Shown here in pieces: positions 54,548 through 63,963 of a stretch of 64,000 nucleotides of DNA. Made by a program: the position numbers and the translations under genes. The stretch comes from Gelidibacter japonicus. GTDB lineage: Bacteria; Bacteroidota; Bacteroidia; Flavobacteriales; Flavobacteriaceae. The DNA lies in contig NZ_BJKB01000016.1 of assembly GCF_010725055.1 (NCBI RefSeq), positions 52,761-116,760 on the forward strand. The letters run 5' to 3'. The stretch's first letter is position 1; each line of letters begins with the position of its first letter. The notes under the pieces are model-generated. The model ran no database searches. It was not told where the DNA came from and saw only the letters and a list, made by a program, of their open reading frames with translations.

Positions 54548-56275
54548 ATGGCCCATTTTATATCAAAATTTATAGTGATCGGATGTGTTTTTTTATGGAT
54601 AGGCTCCTGTAAAACGGAACATTCAAAACTGGATCAACAAATGGAAACTGATTCCCATGTAACAAATGATAGTTGGGAGGATCATAAGTTCTCTATGTTT
54701 ATCCATTGGGGTCTTTATTCGATTCCTGCAGGGGTTTGGAATGGTCAGCAAATCACAGGCTACAGTGAGCAAATAAAAGGACACGCAAAAATTCCAACAG
54801 AAGACTATAGGAAGTTGGCCGCCCAATTTGATCCCATTCACTGGGATGCGGATGCGGTTGCCCTTTTGGCTAAACAAGCGGGGATGAAATCTATAGTTTT
54901 AACCGCTAAACATCATGACGGTTTCTGCCTGTTCGATTCTAAATACACAACTTATGATGTTGTTGATGCTACGCCGTATAAAAAAGATATCGTTAAAGAA
55001 TTGGCGGAAGCCTCTAAACGCCACAATCTTAAATTTGGGGTGTATTTTTCTCTCATTGACTGGGATTATGAGGGAGCGCTGCCCTTTGAATCTGTTGATA
55101 ATTCGGACGCCATCCCACCGTTACATCACCAATATAACTTGAATCAGATTGAAGAATTATTGACCAATTATGGTGACATCTCTGAAATTTGGTTTGATAT
55201 GGGGTCTCCAACTTATGATCAAAGTAATGAAATGGCAACACTGGTCAAAAAACTACAACCCAATTGTATGATCAGTGGGAGAATTTGGAATGACCAGGGC
55301 GATTTTGTGGTTATGGGCGACAATAAGCAACCTGATTTTAAAATGGGAGTGCCATGGCAAACGCCGGCATCCATGTTCAATGAAACTTGGAGTTACCGCT
55401 CTTGGCAGGAGCGAGGAAAAGTTGCGGATAAAGTGGCTGAGAAGATCAATGATTTGCTTAAAGTAGTAAGCGCGGGAGGAAATTATTTATTAAATATTGG
55501 ACCCAAAGGAGATGGCACAGTGATTCCGTTTGAAAAGCAAGTGCTTGCGGGTATTGGGGAATGGCTGGACAAAAATGGCGAATCTATTTATGGAACACGA
55601 GGGACAGCTATACAAGAACAAGATTGGGGAATGATTACCAACAAGCCTGGAAAATTATATCTTCATATCATCAATTATCCAGATAACAACAAGTTAACTA
55701 TTGAGGGCTTAGACTTAAAGGTCAAGAGAGCTTATCCACTATCCGACAGTTCTATGTCGTTAGGAAGTGAAATGACGGACACAGGTTATGAAATTGATTT
55801 GACAGATGAAATCGTCAGAGATCCATACGCTACGACCATTGTCCTTGAATATGAAAATGAATTATCGATTACGCCGATTAATGTTATAAAAGCAAATGAA
55901 CATCAAGAAATACTTCTGACCACGGCCAATGCCGAGAAATACCATAGCTATAGTGGACATGATTATTATTCGACTAAGGCGACGGTAATTAAAATGAAAT
56001 GGTATATGAGCAATGAATCAAAAGAACCGTCGCAGGTGAAAGTCGTATTTGCTGCTGAGAAAAACAATAGCTATAAACTCGTTATAAACAATGAAGAACA
56101 TACAATTTCCACATTAGGCTCAGATCATCATCGAGACAGCAATTTATACGTGCTGACCATCCCTTCTATAAATCTGGATGTAGAAAAATTAAATGAAATA
56201 GAATTGAGTTTGGTGGATCAGTCCAATCCGCATCAAGGATTGGCAATTGAAGAACTGGAAATTATTATAAGATAA
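54548..56275 (+). CDS. Alpha-L-fucosidase, GH29, lipoprotein
   Basis: A protein of 575 residues with a lipobox (VFLWIGSC, Cys21). The GH29 catalytic barrel includes FSMFIHWGLYSIPAGVWNG, LTAKHHDGFCLFDS and the nucleophile Asp217 in EIWFDMGSPTYDQ. A beta-sandwich C-terminal region follows from about 345. It removes alpha-linked fucose from algal or host glycans outside the cell. It stands alone, without sulfatases or SusCD transporters nearby. Confidence 0.95.
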   Translation: MAHFISKFIVIGCVFLWIGSCKTEHSKLDQQMETDSHVTNDSWEDHKFSMFIHWGLYSIPAGVWNGQQITGYSEQIKGHAKIPTEDYRKLAAQFDPIHWDADAVALLAKQAGMKSIVLTAKHHDGFCLFDSKYTTYDVVDATPYKKDIVKELAEASKRHNLKFGVYFSLIDWDYEGALPFESVDNSDAIPPLHHQYNLNQIEELLTNYGDISEIWFDMGSPTYDQSNEMATLVKKLQPNCMISGRIWNDQGDFVVMGDNKQPDFKMGVPWQTPASMFNETWSYRSWQERGKVADKVAEKINDLLKVVSAGGNYLLNIGPKGDGTVIPFEKQVLAGIGEWLDKNGESIYGTRGTAIQEQDWGMITNKPGKLYLHIINYPDNNKLTIEGLDLKVKRAYPLSDSSMSLGSEMTDTGYEIDLTDEIVRDPYATTIVLEYENELSITPINVIKANEHQEILLTTANAEKYHSYSGHDYYSTKATVIKMKWYMSNESKEPSQVKVVFAAEKNNSYKLVINNEEHTISTLGSDHHRDSNLYVLTIPSINLDVEKLNEIELSLVDQSNPHQGLAIEELEIIIR

Positions 56276-56319
56276 AATGGAGAATCACTTCATCTTATTT
56301 TGTTCGGAAGTAGCGAGTT

Positions 56320-56778
56320 TTAGTTAAATCCATTCATAGCTGCAATCGTGCCCACCCATACGATGACGCAAGAAATAAATATTCCAATGGAGTTTGCCAA
56401 AAAAGCTTTTTTGCGTTCTAGGCCAAAAAGATAGCCAGCAATGGTTCCCGCGTAAACTCCAGTTCCAGGAAGCGGAATCAGCACAAAGATCATAAGGCCC
56501 CAAAAGCCATATTTTTTCACATTGTTCCCAGCACCTACTTTAGCGCGTCTCGCTACAAAAATCGCTGCTTTCTTGTAGTAATACCATCTTATAAAGTAGC
56601 GATTGATAACATCAAGAAAGAAGGTCATGATAGGAAACACCATCACATTTGCTAGAAAGCAAAAAAGGAAAACCAAATAAATATTTATTCCATTTAAAAG
56701 CGCATAAGGAATCCCCACTTTAGCTTCTCCTAAAGGTGAAATACTCCATAGCATGGCAATAAATAAGTCAGAATACAT
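56320..56778 (-). CDS. Small multidrug export protein family (PF06695)
   Basis: 152 residues from ATG 56778. A TTG eight codons upstream lies in the promoter-like box TATTTTTG and is not preferred. Four hydrophobic helices with SISPLGEAKVGIPYALLNG and FVLIPLPGTGVYAGTIAGY match COG2426. Members are called small multidrug export proteins, but transport has been little tested. It converges with the fucosidase gene. Confidence 0.85.
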   Translation of the reverse strand: MYSDLFIAMLWSISPLGEAKVGIPYALLNGINIYLVFLFCFLANVMVFPIMTFFLDVINRYFIRWYYYKKAAIFVARRAKVGAGNNVKKYGFWGLMIFVLIPLPGTGVYAGTIAGYLFGLERKKAFLANSIGIFISCVIVWVGTIAAMNGFN

Positions 56779-56799
56779 CTTTTTTGAAATTTGATTTTG

Positions 56800-56807
56800 C
56801 AAAAATA
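56800..56807 (-). promoter_or_regulatory. Putative -7 box of the small multidrug export gene
   Basis: Minus-strand TATTTTTG matches TAnnTTTG, 21 bp before the ATG at 56778. No clear -33. Confidence 0.4.
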
Positions 56808-57067
56808 ACTCATTTTGGGAAGTCTATACTGTAGATATCTATTAAAATTTAGCTAAAAAACAGTGCTTTAGATAAAAATATCGTCTTTAAAGGATTGTAA
56901 ATGTTTCTTCTTTTAAGATAAATATTAGAAGAGTGACAAGAAAATCATTTGACGATTGTAATTGCCAAATAGGAGTGATTTGTCATTTTTTTGGATATAA
57001 AATATATCTCACATAATTACAAAAGATTAAAATGATTTGGTTTAGACAAAACCTATGGAGATTATTT

Positions 57068-58630
57068 TTAATCCGTTTTATCTGGAATTTGAGCCATGGC
57101 GTGTTCGGCAATGGCGGTTATCGACAATGACGGATTGACACCGGGGTTGGCTGAAATCATCGCGCCATCGATGACAAACAGATCTTGATATCCAAAAACT
57201 CTGTTGTTCTTATCAATGACCCCTGTTTTGTGATCTTTTCCCATAACAGCACCACCCAAGATATGGGCGGTTGAAGGTATTCCCGCCAGTGTTTCTAAGG
57301 CAAAGGAGGTGCTTACGCCGTTAATGGCACTTTGGTAGGCTTTTACAAGTTTTATAGATTCTGGGATAAATGGCGTTGGAGCCAAACCGGTGCTTACTGT
57401 TGAAGTCATTTGCCCAAAAATATTGCGTTTGAATTTTAAAGTGCTGTCCAAAGTTTGCATAAAAAGCAAGACGACCGTGTTTTTGGCCCAGCCGTTCACA
57501 AAATATATTTTAAAATAATCGACAGGATTTCTTAGGAATTTAGCCAATATTTTAAACAGACGAGAAATGACATTCGAACCAGTGACGTATGGTAAGTGCA
57601 CCAATTTCCATGCGTTGGAACCTTCTCCATATCTGCAAATTTCAAGATGACTGTTTTCATCCGTATTCAGAATACTGCCGATAGCTATTCCTTTTGAATA
57701 GTTTTTGTCTTTGTCAAGTCCAGAAACACTGACCAAGGTTTCATTATTACTGCGGATGTCTTCGCCCAATTTATCCGATAAATTGGGAAGTGATTTGTTT
57801 TTGAGTTTGAGTAATAATTTTACCGTACCCAAAACGCCACCCGAGAATATGACCCCTTTTACTTTTATCCTTTGATGTTTTTTGAAGAATGTGGTGCTGC
57901 TTCTTAAATAAACTTCATAGCCTTGAGAACCGTCGGCGGCACTGATGGGTCGTACATCATAGACTTCGTTTTCGGCCAAGATCTCCGCGCCGATTTTTTG
58001 GGCCAAGTAAAGGTAGTTTTTATCTAGCGTGTTTTTAGCATTATAGCGGCAACCCGTCATACAGGCCCCGCAAAAATTACATCCAGAACGCTCGGGTCCT
58101 TCACCGTTAAAATAAGGGTCTTTTTGCGTTTGGTTCGGGATTCCGAAAAAAACGGCGACACGGGTGGCGTCAAATCTATCCGCAATGCCTAAATCTTCCG
58201 ACATTTTTTTGAGTCCCAAATCGCCATCAAACAATGTTGGGTTTTTCGTCGCACCCAACATCCGTAAAGCTTCCTTGTAATACGGCTTCAACTCGTTTTC
58301 CCAATCGTTTAGGTCTCTCCAACTTCCAGATTTAAAAAAAGCCGATTTTGGAGTGGGTAAGGTGTTGGCATAGACCAAAGAGCCGCCCCCAACGCCAGTC
58401 CCCGAAATGATGGCAATGTGTTTGAAAACTGAAAGTTTCATGATGCCAAAAAAACGTAGACCAGGCATCCATAGCCATTTTCTGAAGTTCCAATTGGTTT
58501 TGGGGAAATCATTGGCCTTGAACCATTTTCCTTTTTCGACCACTAAAACTTTGTAGCCTTTTTGGGATAATCTTAAGGCACTCACCGACCCTCCAAAACC
58601 ACTGCCTACTATAATATAATCGTATTTCAT
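57068..58630 (-). CDS. GMC-type FAD oxidoreductase (cholesterol-oxidase-like)
   Basis: A protein of 520 residues. FAD-binding GSGFGGSVSALRLSQKGY at 9-26 (GxGxxG), VVEKGKWF, GTGVGGGSLVYANTLPTP, and the C-terminal GVNPSLSITAIAEHA containing the flavin-contacting Asn and His region. A Cys-rich stretch SGCNFCGACMTGC at about 183-195 may hold a metal or Fe-S site, unusual for GMC enzymes but present in the cholesterol-oxidase-like branch. It oxidises an alcohol, substrate unknown. It is monocistronic and divergent from the amidohydrolase operon. Confidence 0.88.
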   Translation of the reverse strand: MKYDYIIVGSGFGGSVSALRLSQKGYKVLVVEKGKWFKANDFPKTNWNFRKWLWMPGLRFFGIMKLSVFKHIAIISGTGVGGGSLVYANTLPTPKSAFFKSGSWRDLNDWENELKPYYKEALRMLGATKNPTLFDGDLGLKKMSEDLGIADRFDATRVAVFFGIPNQTQKDPYFNGEGPERSGCNFCGACMTGCRYNAKNTLDKNYLYLAQKIGAEILAENEVYDVRPISAADGSQGYEVYLRSSTTFFKKHQRIKVKGVIFSGGVLGTVKLLLKLKNKSLPNLSDKLGEDIRSNNETLVSVSGLDKDKNYSKGIAIGSILNTDENSHLEICRYGEGSNAWKLVHLPYVTGSNVISRLFKILAKFLRNPVDYFKIYFVNGWAKNTVVLLFMQTLDSTLKFKRNIFGQMTSTVSTGLAPTPFIPESIKLVKAYQSAINGVSTSFALETLAGIPSTAHILGGAVMGKDHKTGVIDKNNRVFGYQDLFVIDGAMISANPGVNPSLSITAIAEHAMAQIPDKTD

Positions 58631-58869
58631 TTTAATTTTCCGTTGTGGGGTTTACATGAGTTGTCTTGAACACGAATTTAGTGAAAATAAGTCGGCAGTT
58701 GACAAATTGTAAAATGAGCAGTTGTTGTTTTGTAATTAGATTAAATTAAGGTGTTTTTGATTTCGAGGGTTTGTGAAAATTATTCCTATAGTCAGAAAAA
58801 CCTCTTTTATCCTAAAGATAATATGGGATAATTGGTATATTTAGCTAGCTATAAAGAATAATTAACATC

Positions 58870-60654
58870 ATGAAAACTCTTATCAAAAATGGATTATTTT
58901 TTTCTGGAATGCCAGATGAAAAAGCAATCAAACAGGATATGTTGATTGACGACGAGGGGCGCATTTTGGAGATAGGTTTAAACAATTCGTTTTCTGAAGA
59001 GGGTTTCAACATAATTGATGCGGAAGGGCAATGGATTGTTCCTGGATTTGTCGATTCGCATACCCACTATGATGCTGAACTTCTTGCCTCTCCCGGACTT
59101 AAAGAATCGGCTCGGCACGGCGTTACCACCATCATTTTGGGAAGTTGTTCGGTTTCGGCGGTATATAATTCGGCGGAAGACACTGCAGATTCATTTACCA
59201 GGGTTGAAGCGATTCCAAGAGATGTCATGTTGCCCTTGTTGGAAAAGGAGAAAATTTGGAACACACCAAAGGAATGGAAGGCATATATTAGCCAACTGCC
59301 TCTAGGAATCAATATCGCTTCGTTTATAGGGCACTCCGATATACGTATGAAAGCGATGGGAATCAAACGTTCTCTAACCGATAATGAATCGGCTACACCT
59401 CAAGAAAGGGAAATGATGCTGGACATGTTGAACGACGCCTTAGACGAAGGTTTTATCGGGTTATCTACCATGGATAATCCTTGGGATAGAATGGACGGTG
59501 ATAGATATTGGTCCCATAAAACGCCCTCTTTTTACGCTTCCTGGAAAGAGAGGAAAAGCTTGATCAATCTACTACGAGGACGGGATGCAATTCTCCAAGG
59601 CGCTCCCAATCTGGTCACTCGGATCAATGCGCTCAATTATATGTTGGCAAGTGCCGGTATTTTTCGAAAACCGCTAAAAACGACCATGATTGCCATGATG
59701 GATCTCATTGGAGACCGGTATATTTATCCAATGGTGGCATTCGGTTCCAAAGCCATAAATAGTTTGGGAAATGCAAATTTCAGAATGCAATCGCCGCCAT
59801 GCCCATTTACCGTGTATTACGATGGTGTGGATTCGGTCATGTTCGAGGAATTCCCCAGTGGAGAGGCCTTGAGACATCTGGCCAAAGAATTGGACCAAAG
59901 AAACGAACTCATAAATGACAGTCAGTTTAGAGAGAATTTCAAAAAAGAAATAAAGAAAAAATTTGCACCAAAAGTCTGGCATAAGGACTTGAGTAAAGCG
60001 GTCATCATCGATTGTCCTGACGCTAGTTTAATTGGTAAAAATTTCTATGAAATTGCCGAAGAAAACCATAAGCATCCGGTAGATGAGTTTTTAGATACCA
60101 TCATAAAATATGACAAAAAAATTAGGTGGACCACGACAATCGCCAATGATAGAAAGGAGAAGTATAAAAACCTTTATAATTTCAAGTACAATTTGATCAG
60201 TTTTTCAGATGCCGGCGCCCATCTCAATAATATGGCGTTCTACAATTTTCCATTAAAAATGATTAAAATCGTACAAGATTCCATAGATAAAGGGAATCCG
60301 ATCATGACGATTGAAAAATGTATTTGGCGACTTTCTAAGGAGCAAGCCGATTGGTTTGATCTGGATTGTGGCTATTTGGCCAAAGGAAAAATGGCCGACT
60401 TAGTGATTTTAGATCCTAAACATTTTAAAAACATCACGGAAAATGTTGAAATTGAGCCGATAAAGGAATTTGATAATTATGACAGATTGGTCAATAAAAA
60501 TGAAGGCGTCGTCTCAAGAGTTATGGTTGGAGGGAAAACAATTTTCGAAAACGAAGCATTCGTAGAAAATTATGGGAAAATAGAAAAGTACGGACGATTT
60601 TTAGAGAAAGTTGGACAAAGAAATAAACACTTACAAAAAGCGGTATCATTATAA
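58870..60654 (+). CDS. Amidohydrolase, N-acyl-D-amino-acid deacylase family
   Basis: A protein of 594 residues. The metal-binding HxH is His64-Thr-His66 in FVDSHTHYDAELLASPG, followed by RHGVTTIILGSCSVSA and FIGHSDIR with further ligands, and a C-terminal Asp in FSDAGAHLNN. This matches D-aminoacylases (COG3653), which cleave N-acyl groups from D-amino acids or related amides. It shares the TAATG junction with the aldo/keto reductase, so the two form an operon. A role in detoxifying or catabolising an amide plus aldehyde is an inference. Confidence 0.88.
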   Translation: MKTLIKNGLFFSGMPDEKAIKQDMLIDDEGRILEIGLNNSFSEEGFNIIDAEGQWIVPGFVDSHTHYDAELLASPGLKESARHGVTTIILGSCSVSAVYNSAEDTADSFTRVEAIPRDVMLPLLEKEKIWNTPKEWKAYISQLPLGINIASFIGHSDIRMKAMGIKRSLTDNESATPQEREMMLDMLNDALDEGFIGLSTMDNPWDRMDGDRYWSHKTPSFYASWKERKSLINLLRGRDAILQGAPNLVTRINALNYMLASAGIFRKPLKTTMIAMMDLIGDRYIYPMVAFGSKAINSLGNANFRMQSPPCPFTVYYDGVDSVMFEEFPSGEALRHLAKELDQRNELINDSQFRENFKKEIKKKFAPKVWHKDLSKAVIIDCPDASLIGKNFYEIAEENHKHPVDEFLDTIIKYDKKIRWTTTIANDRKEKYKNLYNFKYNLISFSDAGAHLNNMAFYNFPLKMIKIVQDSIDKGNPIMTIEKCIWRLSKEQADWFDLDCGYLAKGKMADLVILDPKHFKNITENVEIEPIKEFDNYDRLVNKNEGVVSRVMVGGKTIFENEAFVENYGKIEKYGRFLEKVGQRNKHLQKAVSL

Positions 60655-61676
60655 TGAACACAAATCAACAATCCATTCCAAACTATGAGGCAAAACCAAC
60701 TCGCTATACTGATATGACGTATCGACGTTGCGGTAAGAGCGGCATCTTATTGCCAGCGATATCGCTAGGGTTATGGCATAATTTTGGGCATGCCGACGAT
60801 TTTACAAATGCCAGAAGCATGGTGCGAACCGCGTTTGACTGTGGCATCACACATTTTGATTTAGCCAATAACTACGGCCCGCCTTATGGTTCGGCAGAGG
60901 AAACTTTTGGTAGAATCTTAAAAAAGGATTTTAAAAAGTATCGCGATGAGTTGCTCATTTCGAGCAAAGCTGGTTGGGATATGTGGGATGGCCCCTATGG
61001 GAATTTGGGTTCTAAAAAATATTTGATTGCGAGTCTCGATCAAAGTTTAAAAAGAATGGGATTGGAGTATGTGGATATCTTTTATCACCATCGTCCTGAT
61101 CCCGATACGCCTTTAGAGGAAACCATGGGCGCTTTGCATCAAATGGAGCAACAAGGAAAAGCGCTTTATGTGGGCGTGTCCAGTTATCCAGCGGATTTAA
61201 CCCGACAGGCAAGCGAGATTTTGGAACGAATGGGCACCAAATTATTAATCCATCAGCCACGCTATAATATGATGGATCGCTGGGTGGAAGATGGTTTATT
61301 GGATGAACTCGAAAGGCAAGGAGCAGGTGCTATCGCCTTCTCACCTTTGAGCCAAGGCATATTGACTGATAAATATCTGAAGGGAATTCCAGAAGACTCT
61401 AGGGCAGGAAAAGACAAAAGATATCTCAAACCTGAGCAGCTTACTAAAGAGAAATTGGAGAACGTGAAACAATTGAATATAATAGCAAAAAGCAGAGGTC
61501 AAAGCTTGGCACAAATGGCAATAGCCTGGCTTTTAAGAGATGATCGTATCACTTCAGTCTTGGTGGGTGCGAGTAGTCCTGAGCAAGTATGTGAGAATGT
61601 AAAGTCGATTGATAATTTGCATTTTTCAAAGGAAGAATTACAAACTATCGATAGAATATTAAACAATGACAATTAA
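60654..61676 (+). CDS. Aldo/keto reductase (YghZ-like)
   Basis: A protein of 340 residues with the AKR (beta/alpha)8 barrel. The tetrad is Asp69 in HFDLANNYGPPYG, Tyr74, Lys105 in LISSKAGWDMW and His145/146 in IFYHHRPDPDTPLEE. It is close to the L-glyceraldehyde-3-phosphate reductase (YghZ) branch by ANNYGPPYGSAEE and WHNFG. NADPH-dependent aldehyde reduction is likely. It begins at the last base of the preceding stop codon, indicating coupled translation. Confidence 0.92.
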   Translation: MNTNQQSIPNYEAKPTRYTDMTYRRCGKSGILLPAISLGLWHNFGHADDFTNARSMVRTAFDCGITHFDLANNYGPPYGSAEETFGRILKKDFKKYRDELLISSKAGWDMWDGPYGNLGSKKYLIASLDQSLKRMGLEYVDIFYHHRPDPDTPLEETMGALHQMEQQGKALYVGVSSYPADLTRQASEILERMGTKLLIHQPRYNMMDRWVEDGLLDELERQGAGAIAFSPLSQGILTDKYLKGIPEDSRAGKDKRYLKPEQLTKEKLENVKQLNIIAKSRGQSLAQMAIAWLLRDDRITSVLVGASSPEQVCENVKSIDNLHFSKEELQTIDRILNNDN

Positions 61677-61680
61677 AACA

Positions 61681-61716
61681 ATAGTCAATAGTTGGTGTAC
61701 CCATAGTTGCGACTAT
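61681..61716. repeat. Weak heptamer remnant (ATAGTTG)
   Basis: ATAGTCA, ATAGTTG, GTGTACC, then ATAGTTG and CGACTAT. It is a faint member of the heptamer family seen at 5 and 15.5 kb, in the gap 3' of the reductase. Confidence 0.35.
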
Positions 61717-61850
61717 AACTTACTGACGATCAATTTCTGTATATAAAAGCGGGTCTGACTACGGATCATGTTTATTTAAAATGTATTAAATTCGCAGCTT
61801 ACAAACTACAAACAATTCTATTTAATACCCTGGTTAGTCCCAACTAAAAA

Positions 61851-62963
61851 ATGAGCAAAAACAAAGAAATTGCAAGTCTCGAAAAAAAACTTAAAGCCGA
61901 TCTGGATAAGTTTGAATCCGCAAGGATAAAGTGTGGCATCATTGGTAGGAGTGGGGTTGGAAAATCGTCTCTGATTAATGCCATTGTTGGTGAGCATATT
62001 GCTGAAGTTGGCGAAGTAGAAACGACCATGGAAGTTGGGAAGCCAATTGAACATAGAGGTTTGAGTTTTTATGATTTGCCGGGATGCTCCACCATCAACT
62101 TTCCTAAGGAACGGTATCTTGAAGAATTTAATATCAGCCAGTTTGATTGTGTCATTTTAGTGACTGCCGACCGGTTTTACGAAGATGATCTCTACTTAAT
62201 AGATGAGCTTTTAAAAATAAAAATGCCGGTCTTTGCGGTTCGGACGAAAATAGACTTCTCAGTTGATCGCGCCTTAAGACGTGATATCTCTGAGGAAGAA
62301 ACCTATAATACCGTTTTGAATGACCTCGAACAAAATCTTAAGGGGTACCGAATCAAGGGTATTTATTTAACTTCCGCAGACTATCCGCAAGAATATGACT
62401 TAGGCCAACTTTTGGATGATGTTTACTCAAGCTTGGGGAGGATCAAGCAACAACGGTTTGTTGCGGATATCAACATCACCAGCCAAAAAATCCTTTCAAA
62501 AAAAAAAGAACTCGCAAATAAGATTGTAGGCATGCATGCTGCCTTATCAGCGGTGAATGGTGTCAATCCTATTCCAGGACTTGATGTTGGCGTAGATATA
62601 TCTTTGCTTACAAGAATGGGGGTTCATGTCAGGGATATTTATTGCCTGGGCGATGAACAACAGCATTTTATAATGGATTTGTTGGATAAAAACAACGCCA
62701 AAGTATTGACCGCCAAAGCCCTTCAGTTTAGTGTCAAATATTTGGGAAAAGATGCGATTATGCTTTTGTTGAGAAGAGCAGGAGCAACGGTAGCGGCAAA
62801 ATCGGCTTCTAAATACTTCCCTTTTATTGGCATAGCCATCTCATCAACGGTTGGCTTTTTCCTGACCTCCACAATAGGTAAGGATATGGTTAAGGATGCC
62901 GAGAGCATTGCCACGGAAAATTATAATGCCCTGAAATCACTAAAGATTAAACGGGACTCTTAA
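61851..62963 (+). CDS. Era/IRG-like GTPase with membrane-associated C-terminus
   Basis: A protein of 370 residues. G1 GRSGVGKS at 32-39, switch region after VETTMEVGKP, G3 DLPG at 75-78, G4 TKID at 132-135 and LTSADYP as a possible G5. The domain after 230 has GMHAALSAVNGVNPIPGLDV and a hydrophobic glycine-rich end (FPFIGIAISSTVGFFLTSTI), as in bacterial DUF697/IRG-like GTPases. It probably acts on membranes. No partner gene is nearby, and it ends at a terminator. The exact subfamily is uncertain. Confidence 0.85.
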   Translation: MSKNKEIASLEKKLKADLDKFESARIKCGIIGRSGVGKSSLINAIVGEHIAEVGEVETTMEVGKPIEHRGLSFYDLPGCSTINFPKERYLEEFNISQFDCVILVTADRFYEDDLYLIDELLKIKMPVFAVRTKIDFSVDRALRRDISEEETYNTVLNDLEQNLKGYRIKGIYLTSADYPQEYDLGQLLDDVYSSLGRIKQQRFVADINITSQKILSKKKELANKIVGMHAALSAVNGVNPIPGLDVGVDISLLTRMGVHVRDIYCLGDEQQHFIMDLLDKNNAKVLTAKALQFSVKYLGKDAIMLLLRRAGATVAAKSASKYFPFIGIAISSTVGFFLTSTIGKDMVKDAESIATENYNALKSLKIKRDS

Positions 62964-62976
62964 TTATTTATCAATC

Positions 62977-63000
62977 AGCACATGTTTTTATGTGCTTTTT
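62977..63000 (+). terminator. Intrinsic terminator after the GTPase
   Basis: AGCACA / TGTGCT stem with an 8-base loop and a T run, 14 bp after the stop. The rest of the gap to 63265 shows only one weak hairpin and no gene. Confidence 0.7.
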
Positions 63001-63265
63001 CCATCCACTAGCGGTTAAAAATTCATTTGTAATTTTCATATCCTAAAAGGATTGGTTCTTTTGGGAACTATCGTATAGATGTCTAATAGCAATTAAATTT
63101 TCAAAACACAGGGTATCAAAATGATGAGCCGTGTAGTTAACTTTTAATAAAATCTGCTTTAACGAGCGGCTTTTTTTATTTCAGAATTAATGATGACATA
63201 TTCGTTTCATTGCGATGGGAAGTTTGAGCAATTACTCAAATCAATAATAACTAAAAACAAATTAC

Positions 63266-63769
63266 ATGAAAAATTTAAAAACACTTAGCATTCTTTTTCT
63301 TTCTCTAATAATTATTTCCTGTTCAAGTAATGATGACGATGGCGGTGGAAGTGCTCCAGAAGCAGAGTTTAAGGCCACTATTAAGGGTGGAACTTTTGGC
63401 GACAATTATACAGCAACCTTTGGAAGCTATTACACCGATACCAGTGCTGGGATTACTATTGTGATAAATGATGAAAATAATAATTTGATCCGTATTTTTT
63501 TAAATGATAAAGGAGGATTTGACAGTGGCGTTAATAAAGTAATCGGGGAGATAGATAATAATGGGTTTTATACTGGTGTCGTCATCAGGGATCAGACCGA
63601 AGAAATTTCGTATAATTCTACGGAAGGAAACATTAATTTGCAGGAAAATAAAAAAAATCCAGCATCAGATAGCGGTCGGCTTATTAGTGGAACCTTCAAT
63701 GTTACGGCAGTTTCCAATACGGCCTCTACTGTGACGATGACGGGCACATTTAAAAACATAGCTTACTAA
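63266..63769 (+). CDS. Small lipoprotein of unknown function
   Basis: A protein of 167 residues with a lipobox (LIIISC, Cys19) followed by SSNDDDGGG, as in surface lipoproteins of Bacteroidota. The mature part is beta-rich (EFKATIKGGTFGDNYTATFG ... VTAVSNTASTVTMTGTFK) and resembles DUF6252-type small barrels, though that is only similarity by eye. Monocistronic. Confidence 0.75.
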   Translation: MKNLKTLSILFLSLIIISCSSNDDDGGGSAPEAEFKATIKGGTFGDNYTATFGSYYTDTSAGITIVINDENNNLIRIFLNDKGGFDSGVNKVIGEIDNNGFYTGVVIRDQTEEISYNSTEGNINLQENKKNPASDSGRLISGTFNVTAVSNTASTVTMTGTFKNIAY

Positions 63770-63914
63770 TCAGTTGTTTTAATTCTCAGATATTTAAATA
63801 TCACTATAAATCAAATTACGTCCAATCAATTTTCTTGCTCAAGAAATTGGATGTATTAAAGTCCGCCTTTATGGGAGGCCACTGAAAAAGCATCTCATTT
63901 TTAGTGATTACTTT

Positions 63915-63963
63915 AAAGAAGCGATAAAATAAACCAAAATTTATTTTATCGCTTCTTTTTTTG
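63915..63963. terminator. Long bidirectional terminator
   Basis: A 19-bp near-perfect stem (AAAGAAGCGATAAAATAAA / TTTATTTTATCGCTTCTTT) with a CCAAAA loop and T-rich flank on the right. It probably ends both the lipoprotein gene and a gene beyond the right edge. Confidence 0.85.

Noticed and set aside
63154..63177. Hairpin CTGCT/AGCGG followed by a T run
   Set aside because: Stem of only five pairs including a G-U; no gene ends just before it. Not supported as a terminator.
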